This document shows, piece after piece, positions 1-6,107 of a stretch of DNA of 8,860 bases. The position numbers and the translations under genes were made by a program. Below the pieces are notes generated by a model. The model was given only the letters and a program-made list of their open reading frames with translations. It did not search any database and was not told the origin of the DNA. Origin of the DNA: CAVSWN01 sp046728115 (GTDB lineage: Bacteria > Acidobacteriota > Vicinamibacteria > Vicinamibacterales > CAVVIG01). Location: positions 1-8,860 of the forward strand of contig JBKPDW010000157.1 of assembly GCA_046728115.1 (NCBI GenBank), in the 5' to 3' direction. The first letter of the stretch is position 1. Each line of letters starts with the position of its first letter.

Positions 1-2
1 CA

Positions 3-428
3 GGCAATCAAAGCTTGTTCATCAAGCGACCTGAGGTACTGGGGATCCTGAAGAACCTGGCGGAGACCGCCAAGGTCGTGACGCGCGACATGGTTGCGGC
101 CGGTGTCGGCATCCTGGCCGGATGCGACGCGATGATCGCCGGCTTTTGCGTACACGACGAGTTGGGTTTGATGGTGGCTGCGGGCATGACACCGGTTGCG
201 GCGCTGCAGACGGCCACGGTCAATCCGGCGCGTTATCTTGGTCGCGAGTCGATACTTGGAACCGTGGCAGCGGGCAGACAGGCCGACCTCGTGTTGCTGG
301 ATGCAAACCCGCTCGAAGACATCGGCAACGTGCGCCGCATTCACGCCGTTATCACAGCGGGACGTTTCTTCGACAGGAGTGCGCTTGATCAGCTGCTCAC
401 GCGAGCGAAGGCTGCCGCGCAGCAGTAG
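3..428 (+). CDS. Amidohydrolase family protein, C-terminal part (5' end outside window)
   Basis: The reading frame is open from the left edge to a TAG at 426-428, so the gene begins upstream of the window. A TTG at 15 is only an internal codon. The visible ~140 residues match the C-terminal third of the metal-dependent amidohydrolase superfamily (imidazolonepropionase/prolidase-like branch). Near residue 38, counted from that TTG, is the strand ending AGCDA, whose Asp corresponds to the late metal/catalytic Asp usually seen in GTDA. It is followed by a HDEL helix, the TPVAALQTATVNPARYLG segment, and the closing beta-sandwich GTVAAGRQADLVLLDANP, which is typical for the family. Members hydrolyse C-N bonds in dipeptides, cyclic amides or related compounds; the substrate cannot be told from this fragment. 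GCDA instead of GTDA is a mild deviation. No terminator hairpin with a T-tract follows the stop. Family assignment is secure, function is not. Confidence 0.88.
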   Translation, partial: GNQSLFIKRPEVLGILKNLAETAKVVTRDMVAAGVGILAGCDAMIAGFCVHDELGLMVAAGMTPVAALQTATVNPARYLGRESILGTVAAGRQADLVLLDANPLEDIGNVRRIHAVITAGRFFDRSALDQLLTRAKAAAQQ

Positions 429-481
429 CGATCATGTCGTTCGAAGCGGTTTGCCGTGGCGAACGCGGTGAATCCAGAGCA

Positions 482-586
482 TCACGCTGCTTGGCGAAGT
501 GACTCCACGCGCCTCAACCATTCGCGAATCTGGTTCCAACTGGCGAACGTTAGGGTCACCAGGTCGGATGTTGCTCGCGCGACCAT
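482..586 (-). CDS. Possible small ORF, 34 codons, unknown function
   Basis: On the minus strand an ATG at 586-584 opens a 34-codon frame ending in TGA at 484-482. A GAAGAGGG stretch lies 8 bases upstream of the ATG and would be a good ribosome binding site. The predicted peptide starts MVARATSDLVTLTFASWNQI and ends in an amphipathic-looking helix (REWLRRVESLRQAA). That composition is more protein-like than the long forward frame across the same bases. The frame is open only seven codons upstream of the ATG. I do not recognise it. It may be a genuine microprotein, the tail of a decayed gene, or chance. No clear promoter is visible, only an AT-rich AATAATCT near 616-623 read on the minus strand. 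Confidence 0.22.
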   Translation of the reverse strand: MVARATSDLVTLTFASWNQIREWLRRVESLRQAA

Positions 587-680
587 TTGCGAATCCCTCT
601 TCAGTCGCTGTTTAGATTATTGGGGACGTCCAGAGACTGAACCTCACGAAACGACGCAAAACGCACTCGCAATTCACAGC

Positions 681-762
681 TCCTCGATCTTTTTGCGGAG
701 GATAGTCAGCTCAATGTTTATGCGGGTGAACTCGAGGTGCGCCCACCAGGTGCGCCCACCAC
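681..762. repeat. 82-bp dispersed direct repeat, copy 1
   Basis: This stretch recurs at 5725-5806 in the same orientation with six mismatches in 82 positions and no gaps. Both ends of the similarity are fairly sharp. Inside are a potential stem TCCTC (681-685)/GAGGA (698-702), a second potential stem GTTTA (716-720)/TGAAC (727-731) that closes with one G-U wobble in plus-strand RNA, and a 13-base tandem unit GTGCGCCCACCAG/GTGCGCCCACCAC (738-750 and 751-762 plus one base). It lies between genes. I do not recognise it as a named element. The role is unknown: a small mobile repeat, a recombination scar or an RNA element are all possible. Confidence 0.8.
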
Positions 763-814
763 CGGGCCGGTTCGGGGTGCTCAAGGGAACCAACCGACCG
801 GCAATCGTCCGGCC

Positions 815-830
815 TACGAATTATTTCGTT
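815..830. promoter_or_regulatory. BlaI-type operator O1
   Basis: The 16-mer TACGAATTATTTCGTT contains the perfect inverted halves ACGAA (816-820) and TTCGT (825-829). It matches the second dyad at 835-850 at 13 of 16 positions with identical outer geometry. Its right edge overlaps the first bases of the -35 box at 829-834. BlaI/MecI/CopY repressors bind short dyads as dimers just upstream of their own genes, so this is the expected place for self-repression. Binding is inferred. Confidence 0.6.
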
Positions 831-858
831 GACATACGAATTCTATCGTAGCTAGACT
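829..858 (+). promoter_or_regulatory. Promoter of the repressor/M56 operon, probably giving a leaderless mRNA
   Basis: A perfect TTGACA lies at 829-834, followed by an 18-base spacer and TAGACT at 853-858 (four of six to TATAAT). Transcription would start near 865, essentially at the ATG at 866. No Shine-Dalgarno sequence precedes that ATG (the preceding bases are CTGCCGCCG), which fits a leaderless transcript. The start site is inferred from box spacing only. Confidence 0.6.
835..850. promoter_or_regulatory. BlaI-type operator O2
   Basis: The 16-mer TACGAATTCTATCGTA has perfect 5-bp arms TACGA (835-839) and TCGTA (846-850). Its centre lies exactly 20 bp from that of O1, about two helical turns, so two repressor dimers could sit on the same DNA face. 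It fills the spacer between the -35 box and the -10 box, and a bound dimer would exclude RNA polymerase. Confidence 0.65.
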
Positions 859-865
859 GCCGCCG

Positions 866-1255
866 ATGGCTCGAACCCCACTCTCAAGGCCCACGGACGG
901 CGAACTCGCGATTCTTCGGATTCTTTGGGACCGAGGACCATCCACAGTGCGCGAGATTCATGAAGCGATGTCCCAAGAACGCACTTCCGGCTATACGACA
1001 ACGCTGAAACTCCTTCAAATCATGATGGAGAAGGGGCTCACGACGCGAGAAGAATGGGGTCGCGTACATCGGTACTCGGCCGCTGCAGCTGAGGAAGAAA
1101 CGCAGCTTCAACTGGTCGAAGATCTCGTTGAGCGCGCCTTTGGCGGCTCGGCGGTAAAGCTGATGGTTCAGGCGCTTGCGACGAAGCGAACGTCGCCGGA
1201 GGAATTGGCGGAGATTCGCAAGCTTCTCGAGAAACGGCGAGGAGGTACACGATGA
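866..1255 (+). CDS. BlaI/MecI/CopY-family transcriptional repressor
   Basis: This 129-residue protein has the normal family length (about 120-130). Residues 9-72 form the winged helix-turn-helix: PTDGELAILRILWDRGPSTV is the characteristic opening, the recognition helix lies around TTTLKLLQIMMEKG (44-57), and the wing is the GRVHRYSA segment. Residues 80-125 form the C-terminal dimerisation helices, including AFGGSAVKLM (91-100), equivalent to the YGGDMKSLV region of staphylococcal BlaI as I remember it. In that protein BlaR1-dependent cleavage falls at an Asn-Phe bond. The aligned residues here are Gln102-Ala103, so the classical scissile pair is not conserved and inactivation may use another site. 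The gene follows a promoter with two dyad operators, pointing to autoregulation, and it overlaps the downstream peptidase gene by four bases. Family is clear; the signal and regulon are unknown. Confidence 0.93.
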   Translation: MARTPLSRPTDGELAILRILWDRGPSTVREIHEAMSQERTSGYTTTLKLLQIMMEKGLTTREEWGRVHRYSAAAAEEETQLQLVEDLVERAFGGSAVKLMVQALATKRTSPEELAEIRKLLEKRRGGTR

Positions 1256-3141
1256 ACGACTGGGTGCAAATCGCAGGATGGGTACTTCTTCATTTCCTCT
1301 GGCAGGGAAGCGTCCTGGCGATTGTCGCAGCTGCGGCGCTGCGATTTTGTCGCCCTGGGTCCTCGAATCTCCGATACGTCGTGGCGTGCCTCGCACTCGG
1401 CGCCATGCTAGCGGCGCCACTCTTGACGGCGTTCGTGCTCGCGTCCGAGTCGGCCCCCGCGACCTTCGGGTCCGGATCGACCCTTGTTAACGCCGGCTCC
1501 TCAGTCGCAGCACGGGGAGGGACATTCGAGGTCGTCCGCATTGCTCAGGAGGTCATCGCAAAGACCGCTGGCGTGAGGACGCTCGAAGCTTACTTTCCTC
1601 TCATCGTGTCTGTCTGGCTCGCTGGAGTCACGGTCCTGCTGCTGCACGCATTTCGCGGCTGGTATCAAATCCGGCGCCTACACAAGGCAGCCCTCGCTTG
1701 GGCGCCGTCGTCGTGGGAATTGCCAGCGAACCGACTCGCACAACGATTGCGCCTGCGAAAACGCGTGCGAGTGGTGGAGTTCGCTGCCATCGATGTGCCG
1801 ACAGTCCTTGGATGGCTGCGACCCGTCATTATCCTGCCCGTCGCCGCCGTAGCACAGCTGCCTGCCGCACAGGTGGAGGCGGTTCTCGCACATGAACTCG
1901 CCCACGTTCGGCGTCACGATTATCTAGTGAATCTTCTTCAGAGAGTGGCGGAGGCGGTTCTCTTCTATCACCCTGCGATCTGGTGGATCTCCGCCCGTGT
2001 TCGCGAAGAACGCGAGCATTGTTGCGATGATCTAGCGATCGAGATCTGTGGCGATCGAGACAACTACGCAACCGCCCTGGCCGAATTGGAGAGCCGGCGG
2101 ACAACAGCGCCGGTCCTCGGATTGGCAGCCACCGACGGGCCGCTCCTGAAGCGGATACGCCGGATTCTTCAGGTGGCTGGTCCGGACCGAATCCAGACGC
2201 CGAATTGTGTACTCACGCTGGCGCTCGCCGCAGCGTTCGCGCTGGTCGTCGGGGGTCCGCAGCGGTCACCAACACTCCTGGCCCAGGCGACAACGAGCGT
2301 AGCTGATGCGCTGACTCCCAGCTTTCGTGCCGGATGGAAAGATGTGATGGGCAGCGGCTCTATTACCAGCACCGGCAAGGTCGTCTTCACAGACGATCTT
2401 CGAGATGTCGAAAGTGTTTCCGATGGCGGGTCCCTCACCGTCGAGAGTCGCCGTCTGTTGTCCTCGCGGCGGCTTGAGATCAGTGCATCCAACGGCTCGG
2501 TGAACCGGAATTACTTCGTCGACAACTCTGAGCAACCGTGGAATGAGGAATCAGCCAGGTGGCTCGCGGACGAATTGCCGTTTCTTGTCAGACGCTCAGG
2601 AGTGTCTGCCGACGAAAGAGTTCGGCAGATCGCGGAAGCGAAGGGTGTGAATGCCGTCTTTGATGAGATCAGGTTGCTATACACGGATTCCGTTCGCGGC
2701 CGGTATTTCCGCGCGCTATTCGAAACCGCTCGCATGGGCTCCGCCGATGTCAACGCGGCGTTCAGGCTCGCGGCTGACCTAATCAGCTCCAGCTTCGAGC
2801 TTGGGCGGACACTGGATGCCGCATTGACGACAGGTCTACAAGACAACGATGGCTTCTTCTATGCCGCCAGTCGCATCAGTTCTAGCGCGGAGAAGGGCCG
2901 TCTCTTAACGGAAGTGTTGGAGAAATCCGAGTTGAGCTCGACGAGGCAGGTCGACTTCCTGAGCTCAGCCGCAACGATTGAATCGAACGCCGCGTGTGCT
3001 GCCGTGCTCGACGCATTCGCAACGCGCTATCGACTTGCAGAAGGACCTATTCGCAACGCCTTTCTGGCTGCTTTGAAAACTGTGGATTCGAACTTCGAAC
3101 GGGGTCGACTGCTTAAAAGGGTCGTCACAGACACGCGTTAG
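1252..3141 (+). CDS. M56-family (BlaR1/MecR1-like) membrane metallopeptidase with non-penicillin-binding C-terminal region
   Basis: The ATG overlaps the repressor stop (ATGA) and has GGAGG six bases upstream, so the two are translationally coupled. Predicted membrane segments lie at about 7-30, 42-64, 115-134 and 319-335. The cytoplasmic zinc protease domain carries HELAH (His214, Glu215, His218) followed by RRHDY, and the downstream EREHCCDD block (254-260), where Glu255 is the likely third zinc ligand. In BlaR1/MecR1 this domain triggers repressor cleavage after signal binding. The usual extracytoplasmic penicillin-binding domain with SxxK is absent. Residues ~340-629 instead hold a beta-rich segment (~367-432, with VVFTDDLRDVESVSDGGSL) and then about five helical repeats starting near 477, 511, 542, 576 and 611, with a motif like I-x-S-x-F-E-x-G-R-L-L. 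I recall similar tails on M56 proteins of soil phyla, function unknown. It probably senses a periplasmic or envelope signal other than a beta-lactam. Confidence 0.9.
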   Translation: MNDWVQIAGWVLLHFLWQGSVLAIVAAAALRFCRPGSSNLRYVVACLALGAMLAAPLLTAFVLASESAPATFGSGSTLVNAGSSVAARGGTFEVVRIAQEVIAKTAGVRTLEAYFPLIVSVWLAGVTVLLLHAFRGWYQIRRLHKAALAWAPSSWELPANRLAQRLRLRKRVRVVEFAAIDVPTVLGWLRPVIILPVAAVAQLPAAQVEAVLAHELAHVRRHDYLVNLLQRVAEAVLFYHPAIWWISARVREEREHCCDDLAIEICGDRDNYATALAELESRRTTAPVLGLAATDGPLLKRIRRILQVAGPDRIQTPNCVLTLALAAAFALVVGGPQRSPTLLAQATTSVADALTPSFRAGWKDVMGSGSITSTGKVVFTDDLRDVESVSDGGSLTVESRRLLSSRRLEISASNGSVNRNYFVDNSEQPWNEESARWLADELPFLVRRSGVSADERVRQIAEAKGVNAVFDEIRLLYTDSVRGRYFRALFETARMGSADVNAAFRLAADLISSSFELGRTLDAALTTGLQDNDGFFYAASRISSSAEKGRLLTEVLEKSELSSTRQVDFLSSAATIESNAACAAVLDAFATRYRLAEGPIRNAFLAALKTVDSNFERGRLLKRVVTDTR

Positions 3142-3164
3142 CGGTTTCCACTGAATTCGCCCAA

Positions 3165-3195
3165 TTGCAACGAAATACTATGGGCGGTCTATAAC
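3165..3195 (+). promoter_or_regulatory. Possible promoter of the orphan permease gene
   Basis: TTGCAA at 3165-3170 and TATAAC at 3190-3195 are separated by 19 bases, longer than ideal, though the -10 box matches five of six. An ACGAA half-site like those in the repressor operators lies at 3170-3174 in the spacer, but no matching TTCGT arm follows at the right distance. The permease could therefore be transcribed on its own, by read-through from the repressor/peptidase genes, or both. No terminator is visible between 3142 and 3230. Confidence 0.35.
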
Positions 3196-3230
3196 CAGCA
3201 CTGCTCCAGAACTCGAAGGACGGAGTCGAG

Positions 3231-5645
3231 ATGCACACTTTCGTTGCGGACCTTCGGTACGGCGCGCGTCTCCTCAGCAGAAGCCCCGGATTTGCCTTCG
3301 TCAGCATCGCGGCGCTGGCGATCGGCATCGGGGCCAATCTCACAATCTTCGGCTTCGCCAAAGAGCTGCTCCTGAGCGCGCCGCGAGGCATTGCGGACCC
3401 GGATCGCGTCGCTCGCGCATTCACCAATCGCTTTTCCAGTACCTCGCAGCCGAATTACGAAGCGTACCGAGACGGCAACCATAGCTTCGTCGCCCTGGCG
3501 GCGTTTCGCGCAGAATCGGTGAACCTTCGGACCGAAGGGTCACCTGAGCAGCTGTTTGGCCTCGTTGTGAGCGGTAATTACTTCCCCGCCCTTGGAAGTT
3601 CCGCGGCCATAGGACGAACGCTCGCGCCATCCGACGATCGGCCGGGTTCTCCCGGTGTTGTGGTCCTGAGCGATCGATCCTGGCGTCTGCGCTTCGCCCG
3701 AAGCCCCACCGTGCTCGGGCAAACACTGACCATCAATGGTCGCTTGGAGACGATCGTCGGCGTCGCTCAACCAACGTTCACGGGCACGATGGCGCCGCTC
3801 GTTCCTGAGTTCTTCATGCCGCTGGTTCAATCGTCCCGCGCGGCGACTGGCAGCGTCCAAATGATCGGACGGCTGCGGCCCGGTGTGACGATCGGCCAGG
3901 CCCAGGCGGATCTAACGACGCTCGCAACCCAACTGACGCCGGAACAGACGGATATTCGCGTGCGACCGATGGTCACCGTCTACGCGGCCCGCGCCCTGAC
4001 GCCAGAACTCGCGCAGCCCGCGGCCATCTTCACTGGTGCACTCCTCGCAGTTGTGGGTGTCGTCCTGCTGCTGGCGTGCGTCAACATCGCGAACCTTCTG
4101 CTGGCTCGGTCCGCCGATCGCTCGCGCGAAATCAGCCTGAGGTTGGCGCTCGGAGCGAGTCGGAGCCGCCTCGTACGTCAGCTGCTCACCGAAAGTCTGC
4201 TGCTCTCCGTTATTGGTGGCGCAGCGGCCGCCGTTCTCACGCTGCTCGCCGCGCGTCCCATTGCAGCAGCCGTCGCGTCGCTGCCCACGCCCGTGCCTTT
4301 CGGTCTCGCATTCATCTTCGACTGGCGCCTCGCCGCCGCAGCGATGGGTCTGGCAGTCGCAACGACGCTGGTCTTTGGGCTTGTCCCCGCAATGCGATCT
4401 GCCAAATCCGATGTTCTGCCGGCGTTGAAGGAAGGTGCGACCACTGCGGGACCGAAACGATCGAAACTTCGCGCCGTCTTCATGACAACCCAGGTTGCGA
4501 TGTCGACATTACTGCTCGTTGTCGCGGGCCTGCTCGTTCGTGGCTTGATGAGTGCGTACACGGTCGATCGCGGATTGGTGACAGACGGAGTCCTGGCGGC
4601 AAGCGTTGATCTCGAGTCGGCCGGCTATACGTCTGAGCGTGGCGTCGCGTTCTACGAGCAGCTGCGCGATCGCCTCGAGCAGACACCCGACATCGCCGCC
4701 GCGAACATCGTCGACGTCGTTCCGCTCACGCTGTCAAATCGTGTGAACGAAATGGTGAAAGAGAGTCCCGGCGCGCAGGCCACGGGGTCCGCCGCGAGTC
4801 TCGTGTACCAGAACATCGTGTCACCAGGGCACTTCCTCACACTCGGGATCCCGCTCGTCGCTGGCCGCGACTTCGATGCTCGCGATCGGACAGGCGGCAC
4901 TCCGGTCGTCATCATCAACGAAATGCTGGCTCGGCGTTTCTGGCCTGGCGAGAGTGCAGTCGGCAAGCGCGTGCGCCAGCGAGACGGCCGCGAGTCGTTC
5001 GGTCCCTGGTTGGAGGTCGTTGGAGTGGCTCGTGACAGCAGGTACGTGACCGTCGGCGAAGATCCCAAGCCGTTCATGTACCGGCCCCTCGCGCAGGCCT
5101 ATCGATCGGCCGGTACGATTCTCGTGAAAAGCAGAGCCAGCGCTATGGATGCCCTTCCCGCGCTGCGGACGGCGGTGGGCGCGCTCGATCCGAATCTTGC
5201 CGTTTTCAGCATCATGACGCTCGACGCTGCGACAAGCATCTCGCTGCTGCCGGTGAAGGTGGCGGCGACATTGACCGCGGCTCTCGGCATCCTCGCGCTC
5301 ATCCTCGGCGCGATCGGCCTTTACGGCGTGATGTCGTACCTGGTTCGCCAACGGACGCGAGAGATCGGCATTCGCATGGCGCTCGGCGCGCATGCTGGTG
5401 CCGTCGTGCGATTGATCGCGGGCCAAGGCATCCACTGGACCGCGATCGGGCTCGCGCTGGGCCTGGGTGCTGCGTTCGGCGTGGCGAGGCTGATCGCCGG
5501 ATTCCTGTACGGCGTCAGCCCGACTGATCCGACGGCGTTCGTGGTAATCACGCTGCTGCTGGCTGCGACCGCCTTTGTAGCCTGTTATGTACCAGCGCGA
5601 CGCGCGAGCCGCATCGATCCGCTCGTCGCACTGCGCGACGAGTAG
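3231..5645 (+). CDS. Orphan ABC-type permease with duplicated FtsX/MacB-like halves (ADOP architecture)
   Basis: This 804-residue protein starts at an ATG with GGAG five bases upstream (3222-3225). Two similar halves are each built of an N-terminal membrane helix, a large periplasmic MacB-type domain and three more helices. Helices lie near 22-43, 266-288, 323-348, 366-386 in the first half and 417-438, 676-704, 735-757, 769-789 in the second. Each half carries the FtsX coupling-helix signature: REISLRLALGASRSRLVRQL (299-318) and REIGIRMALGAHAGAVVRL (710-728). The C-terminus VPARRASRIDPLVALRDE is typical, with a degenerate counterpart VPAMRSAKSDVLPALKEG ending the first half. The length and duplication fit the acidobacterial duplicated orphan permease family. 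No ATPase gene is present in the window, in keeping with 'orphan'. Related MacB/FtsX proteins act in efflux, lipoprotein handling or envelope signalling; the substrate is unknown. Such genes are often beside PadR-type regulators; here the neighbours are a BlaI-type repressor and an M56 protease. Confidence 0.92.
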   Translation: MHTFVADLRYGARLLSRSPGFAFVSIAALAIGIGANLTIFGFAKELLLSAPRGIADPDRVARAFTNRFSSTSQPNYEAYRDGNHSFVALAAFRAESVNLRTEGSPEQLFGLVVSGNYFPALGSSAAIGRTLAPSDDRPGSPGVVVLSDRSWRLRFARSPTVLGQTLTINGRLETIVGVAQPTFTGTMAPLVPEFFMPLVQSSRAATGSVQMIGRLRPGVTIGQAQADLTTLATQLTPEQTDIRVRPMVTVYAARALTPELAQPAAIFTGALLAVVGVVLLLACVNIANLLLARSADRSREISLRLALGASRSRLVRQLLTESLLLSVIGGAAAAVLTLLAARPIAAAVASLPTPVPFGLAFIFDWRLAAAAMGLAVATTLVFGLVPAMRSAKSDVLPALKEGATTAGPKRSKLRAVFMTTQVAMSTLLLVVAGLLVRGLMSAYTVDRGLVTDGVLAASVDLESAGYTSERGVAFYEQLRDRLEQTPDIAAANIVDVVPLTLSNRVNEMVKESPGAQATGSAASLVYQNIVSPGHFLTLGIPLVAGRDFDARDRTGGTPVVIINEMLARRFWPGESAVGKRVRQRDGRESFGPWLEVVGVARDSRYVTVGEDPKPFMYRPLAQAYRSAGTILVKSRASAMDALPALRTAVGALDPNLAVFSIMTLDAATSISLLPVKVAATLTAALGILALILGAIGLYGVMSYLVRQRTREIGIRMALGAHAGAVVRLIAGQGIHWTAIGLALGLGAAFGVARLIAGFLYGVSPTDPTAFVVITLLLAATAFVACYVPARRASRIDPLVALRDE

Positions 5646-5647
5646 TC

Positions 5648-5667
5648 GAGACGATCCGTCTCAATTT
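5648..5667 (+). terminator. Hairpin directly after the permease stop, possible terminator
   Basis: GAGACG (5648-5653) and CGTCTC (5657-5662) form a perfect 6-bp stem with a 3-base ATC loop, starting two bases after the TAG at 5643-5645. Only a short AATTT follows rather than a full T-tract. The position is ideal for ending the permease transcript, but as an intrinsic terminator it is weak, so it may mainly protect the 3' end or act with Rho. Confidence 0.45.
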
Positions 5668-5724
5668 CGCTGAGCCCCCTCGCCGAATGCTGAACTTGCG
5701 ATCGACACGCCCGCCTCGCGCACA

Positions 5725-5806
5725 TCCTCGATCTTTTTGCGGAGGATGATCGGCTCAATGTTTATGCGGGTAAACTCGAAGTGCGCCCACCAGCTGCGCC
5801 CACCAC
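5725..5806. repeat. 82-bp dispersed direct repeat, copy 2
   Basis: This is the second copy of the element at 681-762, offset by exactly 5044 bp and in the same orientation, differing at six positions. The second potential stem is perfect here: GTTTA (5760-5764)/TAAAC (5771-5775). The first stem TCCTC/GAGGA is unchanged. The stop codon of the truncated hydrolase frame (TAA at 5764-5762, minus strand) falls inside the repeat, so the remnant reads straight into it. Confidence 0.8.
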
Positions 5807-6085
5807 TCGGCGTGGAATGTTCGCAGGGGTGCCGTCGAGAGAGGGATTGTCGTGTTGTCGCATCCGGACTGTTGAGGGGTGTCGCCCCGCGCGGGCGCGC
5901 TCGTCAAAGGTGATGTGCCGGTAGTCGCTGCCGAGGTCGGCGATGACGCGTCGCCAGTGCGACTGATCGGCATAAGCGCCGTTCAGATATACAACGGGCC
6001 GTCCGAGCCCACCGGTGTCGGTCACGTACAGCGCGGTGTCATCGACGGTCACCATGCCGGCCCAGGCGGAGTGCTCAATGGTCAT
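5762..6085 (-). pseudogene. Alpha/beta hydrolase, N-terminal fragment only
   Basis: The frame starts at ATG 6085-6083 with GGAG five bases upstream, 22 bases after the monooxygenase stop, so the two form one transcription unit. Residues 1-65 look like the start of an alpha/beta hydrolase: a beta-rich opening, then GRPVVYLNGAYADQSHWRRV (28-47), where NG takes the place of the oxyanion-hole HG, and ITFDERARAG (58-67). The expected continuation with the GxSxG nucleophile elbow and the later Asp and His is missing. After about residue 66 (near 5890) the frame turns into low-complexity Arg/Pro/Ser-rich sequence and ends inside the 82-bp repeat. Full-length members are about 250-280 residues; this frame has 107, of which about 65 are recognisable. 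It should be non-functional. The truncation is probably a deletion or rearrangement with its endpoint near 5888. Confidence 0.75.
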
Positions 6086-6107
6086 GGGATCTCCACCGAG
6101 CAGGTGC

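Larger units (their letters stand above)
429..865. other. Long intergenic region between amidohydrolase and repressor gene
   Basis: This 437-base gap holds the candidate minus-strand small ORF (482-586), repeat copy 1 (681-762) and the repressor promoter with two operators (815-858). A forward frame from 456 to 851 is open but runs through the repeat, both operators and the -35 box, has no ribosome binding site and reads as low-quality protein, so I do not call it a gene. Between 600 and 680 and between 763 and 814 I see nothing further. No tRNA or other structured RNA gene is evident. Confidence 0.6.

Noticed and set aside
517..595. Near-identical 14-mers ACCATTCGCGAATC (517-530) and ACCATTTGCGAATC (582-595)
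   Set aside because: Only two copies, with no matching structure or position relative to a promoter. Probably chance, although a binding-site pair cannot be excluded.
681..762. Repeat as an integron attC site
   Set aside because: No GTTRRRY/RYYYAAC core pair is visible, the bracketed unit is a 5-kb operon with its own promoter, and no integrase gene is in the window.
456..851. Forward open frame of 131 codons between amidohydrolase and repressor
   Set aside because: It crosses the repeat, both operators and the -35 box, has no ribosome binding site and has no recognisable protein pattern.
884..1420. Long minus-strand frame opposite the repressor gene
   Set aside because: It is an antisense shadow of the repressor and peptidase genes with no domain pattern.
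3170..3244. Second BlaI operator in front of the permease
   Set aside because: ACGAA at 3170-3174 has no partner arm at operator spacing. The next TTCGT (3240-3244) is about 70 bp away, inside the coding region.
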